Program-made: the position numbers and the translations under genes | DNA from: Pseudomonas quercus | GTDB lineage: Bacteria; Pseudomonadota; Gammaproteobacteria; Pseudomonadales; Pseudomonadaceae | Direction of reading: 5' to 3' | Assembly: GCF_012033695.1 (NCBI RefSeq) | Contig: NZ_JAAVJI010000002.1 | Coordinates: 434,001-498,000, forward strand | Length of the DNA stretch: 64,000 nucleotides | Notes under the pieces: model-generated | The model's input: the letters and a program-made list of their open reading frames with translations, nothing else | Database searches by the model: none | What the model was told of the DNA's origin: nothing | Shown here: positions 47,031 through 55,803 of the stretch, piece by piece | Numbering within the stretch: the first letter of the stretch is position 1 | How the letters are laid out: each line of letters starts with the position of its first letter

Positions 47031-47234
47031 GTGACTAAAGACGAACTGCGCGCGGAACTTGAGCGCCAGGAAAAACGCTTCAAGGATGTGTACGGTGGAG
47101 AAATCACCACTTATGCCGCGCAACCTGAACCTGAACGTAAACCCTGGCGTAAACGCGCTAGCCTATTGGACCAAGCCTTTCAAACTGAAATCGAAAAAAT
47201 CGAAAATGAGTTGAAAACTGCCGAAGCGAGCTGA
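47031..47234 (+). CDS. Small charged hypothetical protein
   Basis: A 67-residue highly charged protein, likely helical at both ends: [24 protein letters not shown] and then [21 protein letters not shown], with a Pro-rich centre. The start is GTG 47031 after AAAGGTAAGCAT. No domain is recognised. Conserved small genes of this kind occur next to the phosphate transporter gene in Pseudomonas, as far as I recall. Confidence 0.6.
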   Translation: MTKDELRAELERQEKRFKDVYGGEITTYAAQPEPERKPWRKRASLLDQAFQTEIEKIENELKTAEAS

Positions 47235-47406
47235 GCCCGGCCGGTGCATCAATGGCGGTTCTCCAGGGCTTGCACGAAGCAAACAGAGGTTGTGACTGCC
47301 ATATGCCCGTATTTACGGGGCCTTAGCCAATCGGCAGGCAAGGGCATCGATTTTTGCGATTTTCTGTCATAATCGCGCCCCCTCCACGGCTGGTCACAAA
47401 ATCTTC

Positions 47407-48879
47407 ATGATCGATCTATTCAGCGGATTGGACGCCTGGGTCCTGATAAGCCTGTTCCTGGCTTTGGCCTTCGTCCTCGCCTTTGAGTTCATCAATGGCT
47501 TTCATGACACCGCAAATGCGGTGGCGACCGTCATTTATACCAAGGCCATGCCGCCGCACCTGGCTGTATTGCTGTCAGGGTTCTTCAATTTTCTGGGTGT
47601 ACTGCTGGGTGGCGTAGGTGTGGCGTATGCCATCGTTCACCTGCTACCGGTCGAGCTGCTGATCAATGTCAACACGGGCCGCGGCCTGGCCATGGTGTTC
47701 TCGCTGCTGGCAGCAGCCATCGCCTGGAACCTGGGCACCTGGTACTTCGGTATTCCCGCTTCCAGCTCGCATACCTTGATCGGCTCCATTCTTGGCGTGG
47801 GCATGGCCAATGCCATGATCAACGACATTCCCTTGGCTGAAGGGGTGAACTGGCAGAAGGCGATCGACATTGGCGCCTCTCTGGTGGTGTCCCCCATCGT
47901 GGGCTTCGGGGTCGCAGCTTTGATGCTGATTGCGCTCAAGCGCTGGCGCCCGCTGTCCAAGATGCATAAAACCCCGGACCAGCGCCGCAAGCTGGATGAC
48001 AAGAAACACCCGCCCTTCTGGAACAGGCTAGTGCTGGTGCTCTCTGCCCTCGGGGTCAGCTTTGTTCACGGCTCCAACGATGGCCAGAAGGGCATCGGCC
48101 TGATCATGCTCGTGTTGATTGGCATTGTACCGAGCCAGTTCGTGCTCAACCTCACCAGCAGCACGTACGAGATCGAGCGCACCCGCGACGCTACCTTGCA
48201 CTTGGCACAGTTCTACCAGCGCAACAACACGAGCCTTGGCGAGTACCTGGCACTGGGCAAGGCACGCGAGGGGGACCTGCCCGAGCAGTTCGAATGCAAC
48301 CCGCAGCAGACCGAACCTACCATCGCCGCCTTGCAGGAAAACCTGCGCGGTGTAGCCGACTATCACAGCATGGCGGCAGACAAGCGCATTGAAACCCGCC
48401 GCTTCCTGCTGTGCCTGGATGACACGGCGCGCAAGGTTGGAAAACTGCCAGACCTGGGTGCTCGGGAAAAAGCCGACCTGGATAAGCTGCGCAAGGACCT
48501 CACCAGTACCACAGAATATGCACCGTTCTGGGTAATCTTCGCGGTGGCCCTGGCGCTGGGTGTAGGCACCATGGTGGGCTGGCGTCGTGTGGTACTGACC
48601 ATTGGCGAAAAAATCGGCAAGCAGGGCATGACCTACGCTCAAGGCATGTCTGCGCAGATCACGGCCGCGTTCGCCATTGGTCTGGCCAACGTGTTCAGCT
48701 TGCCGGTGTCCACCACCCATGTACTGTCCTCCGGTGTCGCTGGCACCATGGTGGCCAACCGTAGCGGCCTGCAGGGCAGCACGGTCAAAAACATCATGCT
48801 GGCGTGGGTACTCACCTTGCCTGTGGTCATGTGCATGGCAGCCGGGCTCTTCTGGCTGGCCTCCAAGGCCATCGGCTGA
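47407..48879 (+). CDS. PiT-family inorganic phosphate transporter
   Basis: A 490-residue transporter with about ten membrane helices. The paired PiT signatures are intact: FEFINGFHDTANAVATVIYTKAM near residue 30 and VSFVHGSNDGQKGIGLI near residue 220. It carries metal-phosphate with protons across the inner membrane. A cytoplasmic insert of about 130 residues (about 255-380), rich in charged residues, separates the two halves and is larger than in E. coli PitA. A hairpin follows. Confidence 0.88.
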   Translation: MIDLFSGLDAWVLISLFLALAFVLAFEFINGFHDTANAVATVIYTKAMPPHLAVLLSGFFNFLGVLLGGVGVAYAIVHLLPVELLINVNTGRGLAMVFSLLAAAIAWNLGTWYFGIPASSSHTLIGSILGVGMANAMINDIPLAEGVNWQKAIDIGASLVVSPIVGFGVAALMLIALKRWRPLSKMHKTPDQRRKLDDKKHPPFWNRLVLVLSALGVSFVHGSNDGQKGIGLIMLVLIGIVPSQFVLNLTSSTYEIERTRDATLHLAQFYQRNNTSLGEYLALGKAREGDLPEQFECNPQQTEPTIAALQENLRGVADYHSMAADKRIETRRFLLCLDDTARKVGKLPDLGAREKADLDKLRKDLTSTTEYAPFWVIFAVALALGVGTMVGWRRVVLTIGEKIGKQGMTYAQGMSAQITAAFAIGLANVFSLPVSTTHVLSSGVAGTMVANRSGLQGSTVKNIMLAWVLTLPVVMCMAAGLFWLASKAIG

Positions 48880-48886
48880 TCCCTTT

Positions 48887-48907
48887 GGCCGCTCCTGGCG
48901 AGCGGCC
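48887..48907 (+). terminator. Hairpin after the phosphate transporter gene
   Basis: GGCCGCT-CCTGGCG-AGCGGCC, a seven-base stem beginning seven bases after the stop, followed by a pyrimidine-rich TCCCTCCCTCTTTGT. Confidence 0.6.
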
Positions 48908-48984
48908 TCCCTCCCTCTTTGTACGACCACTTTCCTGGCTTAAACGAAGCGGCCGGATCGAACATCTAAAGTTCATTAAGGTCC

Positions 48985-50133
48985 ATGGTAGGGTCTCTGC
49001 CGGAAGGAAAGCTGATTGTGCACATTGCTGACATCACCATGTTCTACGCCCCAGCCAGTGGAGGGGTAAGGACTTACCTTGATGCCAAACATCGTCGCTT
49101 GGCTGGCAGAACAGGTATCCGCCATAGTTTGTTGATCCCAGGGCCAAGCCTGAGCGAAGAGAACGGTGTATATCGCGTACCCTCGCCGGCCCTGCCCTTT
49201 GGTAATGGCTATCGCTTCCCTGTGCGCCTGGCGCCGTGGTGCAACGTTCTCAAAGAGCTGCAACCAGACGTGATCGAAGTGGGTGACCCCTACCGTACGG
49301 CCTGGGCTGCCCTCAATGCCCGCCGCCAACTGGACGTGCCTGTGATCGGTTTTTATCACTCCGATTTGCCGCTGCTGGTCAGTAACCGCATGGGCAACTG
49401 GGTTACGCCCAACGTGGAAGCTTATGTGAGCAAGCTGTATGGCAACTTCGATCGTGTGTTGGCACCTAGCAAGGTAATGGCAGACAAACTTCGCCGGTTG
49501 GGTATCAGGGATGTATACGTTCAACGGCTGGGCGTGGACCTTGAACTGTTTAACCCTTCACGCCGGGATCCAGAATTGCGGAAACAATTAGGTATCGCAG
49601 CAGACAAGCGCCTGTTGGTCTTTGCAGGGCGTGGCTCGAAGGAAAAGAACATTCCCGTGCTGCTCGATTGTATGAAGCACCTGGGCGAGGATTACCATTT
49701 ACTATTGGTAGGTTCCAGCATGCCTGCCAATGTTCCCGACAACGTTACCGTTATCAATCATTTCTGCCCCATGCATGAAGTTGCACGTCTAATGGCCAGC
49801 GCCGATGCGTTGTTGCATGCCGGCAATCAGGAAACCTTTGGCCTTGTCATTCTTGAAGCCATGGCCAGTGGTATTCCGGTAGTGGCTGTAGATGCCGGTG
49901 CGTTTAAGGAATTGATCACTGATGAGGGCGGTTTGCGCTGCCCGCCGAACGATCCAGGCGCCATGGCGGAAACCGTGAGGCACCTGTTCACGCATGACCC
50001 GGTGGCATGGGGCAGGCGGGCGCGCCTGTACACTGAGCGCGAGTTCGCTTGGGACACCGTGGTGACTGGGCTGCTGGGGCACTATCACGCAGTTCAAGGA
50101 ACGGTCGAATTACCGGCGGTGGTCCATGGTTGA
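48985..50133 (+). CDS. GT4-family glycosyltransferase
   Basis: A 382-residue GT-B fold glycosyltransferase. An N-terminal acceptor domain (HIADITMFYAPASGGVRTYLDAK) precedes a Glycos_transf_1 domain from about 190, with 'LLVFAGRGSKEKNI' and the E-x7-E motif in ETFGLVILEAMASGIPVV. It probably transfers a sugar from a nucleotide sugar to a lipid or polyol; alpha-mannosyl transfer is common in this subfamily but not shown. ATG 48985 has AAGG upstream; GTG 49018 is an alternative start. It overlaps the next gene by eight bases. Confidence 0.82.
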   Translation: MVGSLPEGKLIVHIADITMFYAPASGGVRTYLDAKHRRLAGRTGIRHSLLIPGPSLSEENGVYRVPSPALPFGNGYRFPVRLAPWCNVLKELQPDVIEVGDPYRTAWAALNARRQLDVPVIGFYHSDLPLLVSNRMGNWVTPNVEAYVSKLYGNFDRVLAPSKVMADKLRRLGIRDVYVQRLGVDLELFNPSRRDPELRKQLGIAADKRLLVFAGRGSKEKNIPVLLDCMKHLGEDYHLLLVGSSMPANVPDNVTVINHFCPMHEVARLMASADALLHAGNQETFGLVILEAMASGIPVVAVDAGAFKELITDEGGLRCPPNDPGAMAETVRHLFTHDPVAWGRRARLYTEREFAWDTVVTGLLGHYHAVQGTVELPAVVHG

Positions 50134-50908
50134 TTCTATGACATCGAACGGCCGCCGAAGCGTGTTGCTGGTACTGCACGATGTGGCGCCCCAGACCTGG
50201 GTAGATTACAAACCCTTCGTAGAAGCTGTGGATGCGCTAGGGGGTGTGACTATGACGCACCTGGTAGTGCCCGACTTCCACCACCGCAACACCCTCGGCC
50301 AGCACCCGGCGTTCTGCCGCCTTATGGAACAACGGCTGGCGGCAGGAGACGAGTTGGCCTTGCATGGCTACTACCATGCCGACGACGCGCCAGCCCCTCG
50401 CACGCCTTGGCAATGGTTCATGCGCCGGGTGTACACCTGGGAAGGGGAGTTTTACACCCTGGCTGAGCAACAGGCCCTTGAACGGATCAGCCGAGGCATT
50501 GAGGTATTCCAGCAACAGCAATGGCCGCTGGACGGTTTTGTGGCGCCTGCCTGGCTGATGAGCGAGGGCACACGCAAGGCGCTCAGTAAGTTGCCGCTGT
50601 CCTATACCAGCGATCCACAGCACTTCTATCGCCTGCCCAGCTTTGAAAAAATAACAGCCCCTGGGCTGGTATGGAGTGCAGGTAGTGCCTGGCGCCGCAC
50701 CCTCTCCCGGGCGGTCAGTGAATGGCAGCTGCAGCGCTGGCAACAGGCTCCAACCGTGCGCTTGGGGTTGCACCCGGTAGACATGCGCCATGCCTCGTCC
50801 CGTGATTATTGGCTGAACACGCTGCAACGGTTGATGCAGGACGGTCGCGTGGCCGAAACCAAGCGCAGCTGGTTGTCACACCAAGGCACCATGGCTCACG
50901 CGGCATGA
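50126..50908 (+). CDS. DUF2334 polysaccharide-deacetylase-like protein
   Basis: A 260-residue NodB-like barrel of the DUF2334 group. Candidate metal/catalytic residues are LHDVAP (about 17-22, Asp19), LALHGYYHAD (His-x4-His type, about 77-86) and LGLHPVDM near residue 214. It has no signal peptide, so it should act in the cytoplasm or at the inner face of the membrane. It overlaps both neighbours, so the glycosyltransferase, this enzyme and the membrane protein probably serve one glycan or glycolipid. Confidence 0.75.
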   Translation: MVDSMTSNGRRSVLLVLHDVAPQTWVDYKPFVEAVDALGGVTMTHLVVPDFHHRNTLGQHPAFCRLMEQRLAAGDELALHGYYHADDAPAPRTPWQWFMRRVYTWEGEFYTLAEQQALERISRGIEVFQQQQWPLDGFVAPAWLMSEGTRKALSKLPLSYTSDPQHFYRLPSFEKITAPGLVWSAGSAWRRTLSRAVSEWQLQRWQQAPTVRLGLHPVDMRHASSRDYWLNTLQRLMQDGRVAETKRSWLSHQGTMAHAA

Positions 50909-51900
50909 AGCGCTTGGCCTGGCTGGTCGTGGCACTGGCCATGGCCATCGCTTTACCTTGGGCGCTGGGGGGCGGGGAGTTGCTGAGCCGCCTGCGTGGC
51001 TTTTCACTGCCACTGCTGCTAGGCCTGTTTGCCATGATCGGCCTGTGCTGGACCCTCAATGCCCTGCGTTTGCGGGTACTGCTACAGGCCGAAGGCAAAC
51101 ACCTAGGCCTGGGCCACACCGTCGGTATGATCATGGCCACAGAATTTGCCATTTGCGCCACGCCAGGTGGCAGTGGCGGCCCTGTCACGCTAGTGACATT
51201 GCTTGACCGTCAAGGCATTCGGCCCGCGCGCAGTGGCGCCGTCTTTGCCATGGACCAACTGGGCGACCTCCTCTTTTTCTGCTGCGCTATCGCTGGCGTG
51301 CTGCTGTATGCCCTGTTCCACCGGTTGGACAGTCGCCTGGAATGGCTGTTGGGCAGCAGCGCGCTGCTGATGACGCTTTCACTGTTCACCTGCTGGGCCG
51401 TCGCTCGCCACCAGCGGCGCTTCGTGGCACTTACCGGCTACCTGTTAGGCCGCGTTGGCATGGGCAGGCCACGTCGCTGGCGCTGGGCACGCCGCTGGCT
51501 GCACTTTGTGCACGCTTTCAAAGACACCCTCGGCATGCCCAAGCCTTCGCTGGCGCTGGCATTTTTGCTCACCTGCGCTCATTGGGGATTGCGCTTCAGT
51601 ATTTTGTGGCTGGCCCTGCGTGGGTTGGGCGCAGACCTGCAATGGGCGTGGGCCTTCCTGGTGCAGATTCTGTCCTTGAGCACAGGGCAGTTCAGCCTGT
51701 TACCCGGCGGTGCCGGTGCAGCGGAGCTGACCAGCGCGGCGCTGCTGGCACCTATGGTAGGCAAACCTACTGCAGCCGCAGCGATCGTGATCTGGCGGGT
51801 GGTAACGTACTACTTCTATCTGCTGGCCGGGGCGCCCGTGTTCATCCTGATGGTCGGCAGGCCGTTGCTACGCAAGCTTATGGCGCTTCGTGCGGCTTGA
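50905..51900 (+). CDS. YbhN/UPF0104-family (lysylphosphatidylglycerol synthase TM-like) membrane protein
   Basis: A 331-residue integral membrane protein with about eight helices. It keeps the ICATPGGSGGPVTLVTLLDRQG and LLPGGAGAAELTSAALL motifs of the UPF0104/YbhN family, which is related to the flippase half of MprF. Such proteins are thought to move or handle lipids. The ATG lies inside the previous stop (ATGA). The longer open frame from 50809 lacks membrane character at its start. It is the likely membrane partner of the two enzymes upstream. Confidence 0.78.
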   Translation: MKRLAWLVVALAMAIALPWALGGGELLSRLRGFSLPLLLGLFAMIGLCWTLNALRLRVLLQAEGKHLGLGHTVGMIMATEFAICATPGGSGGPVTLVTLLDRQGIRPARSGAVFAMDQLGDLLFFCCAIAGVLLYALFHRLDSRLEWLLGSSALLMTLSLFTCWAVARHQRRFVALTGYLLGRVGMGRPRRWRWARRWLHFVHAFKDTLGMPKPSLALAFLLTCAHWGLRFSILWLALRGLGADLQWAWAFLVQILSLSTGQFSLLPGGAGAAELTSAALLAPMVGKPTAAAAIVIWRVVTYYFYLLAGAPVFILMVGRPLLRKLMALRAA

Positions 51901-52063
51901 CCGAGCCGCGACGGCCTTCCTGCAACGCCTCCCATAACGCTTCAGCGCCCGGAAAGTCAGTGCCGCTATCCTCAGTCAAGGCTTGGAGGTCGTAACGGGC
52001 CGTGCAGCCCTCCCCCAGCACCGGGGGCGGTGTGGAGGTGGCACGGTCGAGCGGGTCGGTCAT
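51878..52063 (-). CDS. Small hypothetical protein downstream of purU
   Basis: A 61-residue acidic protein with no recognised domain (MTDPLDRATSTPPPVLGEGC...). ATG 52063 is preceded by GAGGTGAGCC, and the gene follows purU by 16 bases on the same strand, which supports translation. The 3' end overlaps the end of the convergent membrane-protein gene by 23 bases. Confidence 0.5.
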   Translation of the reverse strand: MTDPLDRATSTPPPVLGEGCTARYDLQALTEDSGTDFPGAEALWEALQEGRRGSVKPHEAP

Positions 52064-52079
52064 GGCTCACCTCACTGGG

Positions 52080-52931
52080 TCAGTCGAAGATCACGGTCTT
52101 GTTGCCGTGCACCAGCACGCGGTCCTCAAGGTGATAGCGCAAGCCTCGCGCCAATACCATCTTTTCTACATCACGCCCCAATCGCACCATGTCTTCGGTG
52201 CTATGGCTGTGGCTGATGCGCACCACGTCTTGCTCGATGATCGGCCCTGCGTCCAGCTCTTCAGTTACATAGTGGCAGGTAGCGCCAATCAGTTTTACTC
52301 CTCGGGCCGCTGCCTGGTGGTACGGCTTGGCGCCCACGAAGGACGGCAGGAAACTGTGGTGAATGTTGATGACGCGCTGAGCATAGTCCTGACAGAGTTG
52401 CGGTGGCAGGATTTGCATGTAGCGGGCCAGTACCACCACATCAGCGGCATGCTCGCTCACCAGGCGAGATACTTCGGCAAAGGCAGGCTGCTTGTCCGCT
52501 GGGTTGACCGGCACGTGGTAGTAAGGAATGCCGTGCCACTCCACCATGCTGCGCAAATCATTGTGATTGGAAATCACGCAAGCGATATCGCAGTCCAGCT
52601 CCTGGCTATGCCAGCGGTGCAGCAGGTCTGCCAGGCAGTGGGATTCTCGGCTGGCCATCAGCGCCACGCGCTTCTTGCGCCCAGAGTCTGTGATATGCCA
52701 GACCATCGAGAACGCTTCGGCGATAGGCGCGAAGGCTTCACGGAATTCATCCAGGCCAAAGGGCAGGCTGTCGGCACGGATTTCGTGGCGCATGAAGAAC
52801 CAGCCGCTCTGCTCATCGGAGTGGTGGCTTGCTTCGGTGATCCAGCCATTATGGGACGCCAGGAAGTGGCTGACCTTGGCAACAATGCCAACGCCGTCGG
52901 GGCAGGCAATCACCAGCCGGAAAGTACGCAT
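52080..52931 (-). CDS. purU: Formyltetrahydrofolate deformylase
   Basis: A 283-residue PurU that hydrolyses 10-formyl-THF to THF and formate, balancing one-carbon units. An N-terminal ACT domain (about 1-85; LVIACPDGVGIVAKVSHFLASHNGWI) is followed by a formyltransferase-like domain with the catalytic triad in SNHNDL (Asn), NIHHSFLPSF (His) and DAGPIIEQD (Asp). Pseudomonas genomes have several paralogues; this one looks complete. Confidence 0.9.
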   Translation of the reverse strand: MRTFRLVIACPDGVGIVAKVSHFLASHNGWITEASHHSDEQSGWFFMRHEIRADSLPFGLDEFREAFAPIAEAFSMVWHITDSGRKKRVALMASRESHCLADLLHRWHSQELDCDIACVISNHNDLRSMVEWHGIPYYHVPVNPADKQPAFAEVSRLVSEHAADVVVLARYMQILPPQLCQDYAQRVINIHHSFLPSFVGAKPYHQAAARGVKLIGATCHYVTEELDAGPIIEQDVVRISHSHSTEDMVRLGRDVEKMVLARGLRYHLEDRVLVHGNKTVIFD

Positions 52932-53189
52932 CGGTAAAGCTCCAGTACATCGAAAAAGACCGCCATTCTAGCGAGTGGCGCCCGGTTGTGCAGTAGCAAT
53001 AGCACCTGCATGCACATGAAAGACGTGTAAGCGCATTGCTACTTTATGATCCCATCGTGAAAACATGTGGAAATAAATTCACCCACAGACTTTACCGTTC
53101 TAATTGCCAAAGCCTCAGGTTAATCTTTACTCCATATTCCACAGTGTTTATTATCGCCTCAGACCGTCAACCCATTCATAGGTAGTGTC

Positions 53190-53570
53190 ATGTCGCTTAT
53201 CAACGAGTACCGCAACACCGAAGAAACCATCAAGGAACTCCAGGCCCGCCTGCAAAGCCTGTCTCAGGACAAGAACCTGCAAACCGAGCTTGAATTCGAA
53301 GCCAAATTGCGCGACCTGATGGGCGAATACCAGAAGTCTCTGCGTGACATTACCGCACTGCTCGATCCGGAAGCACGCAACTCCAAGCCTGGCCGCGTTG
53401 CACCTGTTAAAACCACAGGTACAAAGCGCGCCCGCAAGGTCAAGCAATACAAGAACCCACACAACGGTGAAATCGTTGAAACCAAGGGTGGCAACCACAA
53501 AACCCTGAAAGAATGGAAAGCCAAGTGGGGCGGTGATGAAGTAGAAAGCTGGGCAACACTGCTGGGCTAA
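53190..53570 (+). CDS. mvaT: H-NS-family xenogeneic silencer MvaT/TurA
   Basis: A 126-residue MvaT-type nucleoid protein. An N-terminal coiled coil (about 1-60; EYRNTEETIKELQARLQSLSQD...) mediates oligomerisation. A basic linker (TKRARKVKQYKNP) leads to the C-terminal DNA-binding domain with KGGNHKTLKEWKAKWGG, the AT-pincer region. It silences AT-rich and horizontally acquired DNA, so it may act on the 3.9-6.4 kb islet. The upstream 250 bases are AT-rich, and a clear terminator follows. Confidence 0.92.
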   Translation: MSLINEYRNTEETIKELQARLQSLSQDKNLQTELEFEAKLRDLMGEYQKSLRDITALLDPEARNSKPGRVAPVKTTGTKRARKVKQYKNPHNGEIVETKGGNHKTLKEWKAKWGGDEVESWATLLG

Positions 53571-53589
53571 TATCTAGCGGTTTCCCACG

Positions 53590-53613
53590 AACGCCAGCAT
53601 TGCTGGCGTTTTT
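53590..53613 (+). terminator. Rho-independent terminator after mvaT
   Basis: AACGCCAGC-ATT-GCTGGCGTT, a nine-base stem with a three-base loop running into five Ts, 20 bases after the stop. It ends on the last base of convergent sbcB. Confidence 0.9.
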
Positions 53614-55043
53614 CATACCTGCCATTTTAGCCGCACGCTGTTTACATAGTGCTGCCATCGCCCTAGCAGCGCCCGCTGCTGCTCCGTAGCGCCACTCAGC
53701 GCCTGCTCCATAGCCTGTGCAAAGCTTTGCAGCGTGTGGGGTGCGCCATAGGCGGGGTCAGTCAACCGCCCTCGGCAGAACGCCTGCCATAAGGTTTGCT
53801 CTGAAACATCCAGGCTTTCAGGGTAATTTCTTGCCCGGTAACGAAAGAGCAACTCGCGCAAACGCGGATCATCGAACATCCAGGTGTCCTGGGCGAGCGA
53901 TTCAGGAGGCGCCTCCCGAACTTTTTCACACAATCGCCGATCGCGGTCGCCAATAAAGCCCGCATACAGCTGTTGCTCTGGGTCGTCGTTAGGCAAGAAC
54001 TCGTCACTGCCATAAATAGGGTTCAGTTTTTCTGCCCATAGATGCCGAGCTTCATGAAGCGCCTGCACCCGACTTTGATATAGCGTGACATCCAGCTGCA
54101 GGCGTTCACGGTCTTTATCGGCGATCACTCCCAGGGGTGCAATGACCGGGCAACGGTTCACATGAATCAACTTCAGAGGGACGGGCAGTTGGCCTTCTAG
54201 CAATTGGTCGTGGCGGGTATAGAGCCGCCGGGCCAATAGTTCACCTTCTTCTTCCCACAGCACGCGCGGGTCATGGGCCAGGTCGCAGACGATCAGGGCA
54301 TTACGGTTTCGCGGATGCCAGGCCAGCGGTAAAACAACACCCAGATAATTACGCGCCGCACCGAAGCGCCCGGATACATGAACCATAGGGCGCATCAACT
54401 GGATGCGTTCGATAACCTTATGTTTGCGGCGCAACTCAAACAGCCAGTGGAACAGTTTGGGCTGTCGCGCCCGTAACAGCCGCGCCAGTGCAATGGTCGC
54501 GCGAACATCCGACAAGGCATCATGGGCCTGGCCGTGATCGATGCCATTGGCAGCCGTGAGCAATTCCAGCCGCAGCGATACCTGGCCATCCACCTGTGGC
54601 CATTCGATTCCATCGGGGCGAAGCGCGTAGGCTGCACGCACCAGGTCGATCAGGTCCCAGCGGCTGTTGCCGCCCTGCCACTCACGCGCATAGGGGTCAT
54701 GGAAGTTGCGGTAGAGGCTGTAGCGGGTGACCTCGTCGTCGAAACGCAGGCTGTTGTACCCCACGCCGCAGGTACCGGGCTGGCCAAGCTCATGGTGCAC
54801 GCGGTTCATGAATTCCACTTCCGACACGCCCTGCTCGCGCAGGCGCGCAGGGTCGATGCCCGTGACCAGGCATGCGGCAGGGTGCGGAAGGATGTCATCG
54901 GCCAGGCGACAGTACAGGTTGAGCGGCGTATCGATTTCGTTGAGCTGTTCGTCAGTGCGGATACCCGCTACCTGGATCGGCCGATCCCGGCTAGGGACAA
55001 TACCGGTGGTTTCGTAGTCGTACCAGAACAGGCTAGTGGTCAC
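53613..55043 (-). CDS. sbcB: Exodeoxyribonuclease I
   Basis: A 476-residue 3'-5' single-strand DNA exonuclease. The DEDDh residues are visible in FWYDYETTGIVPSRDRPIQ (motif I), NSLRFDDEVTR (motif II) and NGIDHGQAHDALSDVRAT (motif III). The SH3-like and C-terminal helical regions are full length. GTG 55043 is chosen because AGGA precedes it and it starts directly at the exonuclease domain; an upstream frame extends to 55112. Confidence 0.9.
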   Translation of the reverse strand: MTTSLFWYDYETTGIVPSRDRPIQVAGIRTDEQLNEIDTPLNLYCRLADDILPHPAACLVTGIDPARLREQGVSEVEFMNRVHHELGQPGTCGVGYNSLRFDDEVTRYSLYRNFHDPYAREWQGGNSRWDLIDLVRAAYALRPDGIEWPQVDGQVSLRLELLTAANGIDHGQAHDALSDVRATIALARLLRARQPKLFHWLFELRRKHKVIERIQLMRPMVHVSGRFGAARNYLGVVLPLAWHPRNRNALIVCDLAHDPRVLWEEEGELLARRLYTRHDQLLEGQLPVPLKLIHVNRCPVIAPLGVIADKDRERLQLDVTLYQSRVQALHEARHLWAEKLNPIYGSDEFLPNDDPEQQLYAGFIGDRDRRLCEKVREAPPESLAQDTWMFDDPRLRELLFRYRARNYPESLDVSEQTLWQAFCRGRLTDPAYGAPHTLQSFAQAMEQALSGATEQQRALLGRWQHYVNSVRLKWQV

Positions 55044-55197
55044 GGGGCATTCCTGAAACAAGCAATCATGCAGTTTAAAGGTAGTGCTGGCAGAGGCCAA
55101 ATCCGTCGACACGCCTCAGGTGTGTGCCACGCAATCCCGGTTGCCGGATGGCTCGTGCATGGCTAGCATCGAGGGCTCACTGTCCGCCAGAACGACC

Positions 55198-55803
55198 ATG
55201 CCGGTAAATGGATTACCTTTCCTGTTTCGTGTCATTGCCCTGCTGGCGGGGGGCGGCCCGGTGCTGGCCATGGCTGACCAACCCCCACTGACTTCGCAGG
55301 CGGCACAGCAGGCGGTGGAACAGGTGCTAGCAGGTCCGGACCCTACCGCTTTGTCTGCATTGCCCGCAGGCATGGGGCTTGCTGCAATACTTTGCCTGCT
55401 CGCCGTATTGCTAGGCGCCCTGGCCAAGCGATGGCGCACACCCGCACCCCAGGGTCAGGTCCAGTACACGCCCCTCCCCTCACCACCCGATGGCACGGAT
55501 GTCGCTGCCCGTGTCGAACGCCTGCGGGAGGGGTCGCCTACCGAAGCCCTGAGCCTGTTGTACCAGGCTTTGTTGACGCGCCTGGGGTCGGACTATCACC
55601 TTCACATTCCCTCCAGTGCTACCGAACCTCAGGTACTGGTTCAAGTCGCCGCCCTGCAGCTCAGTGGGCTGGAAGCCTTCACTCGGCGGTTGGTGGAGCA
55701 GTGGCAACTGGCCGTGTACGCTGAACGCTTCCCGGACACCGCCACGTGGCACCAGTTGCTGACCGGTTGGCGGCACCTGTTTCCCAGTGATACGAGCGCA
55801 TGA
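55198..55803 (+). CDS. DUF4129-like membrane protein, first gene of the MoxR/DUF58 operon
   Basis: A 201-residue protein. From ATG 55198 it has a signal-like segment (FLFRVIALLAGGGPVLAMA), a short periplasmic part, one membrane helix (GLAAILCLLAVLLGALAKRW) and a cytoplasmic domain. The latter resembles the DUF4129 tail: EALSLLYQALLTRL...PSSATEPQVL...FTRRLVEQWQLAVYAERFP. DUF4129 proteins commonly accompany MoxR-DUF58 systems. Earlier in-frame ATGs (55159 and 55084) lack a signal-peptide arrangement. It overlaps the next gene by four bases. Confidence 0.6.
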   Translation: MPVNGLPFLFRVIALLAGGGPVLAMADQPPLTSQAAQQAVEQVLAGPDPTALSALPAGMGLAAILCLLAVLLGALAKRWRTPAPQGQVQYTPLPSPPDGTDVAARVERLREGSPTEALSLLYQALLTRLGSDYHLHIPSSATEPQVLVQVAALQLSGLEAFTRRLVEQWQLAVYAERFPDTATWHQLLTGWRHLFPSDTSA

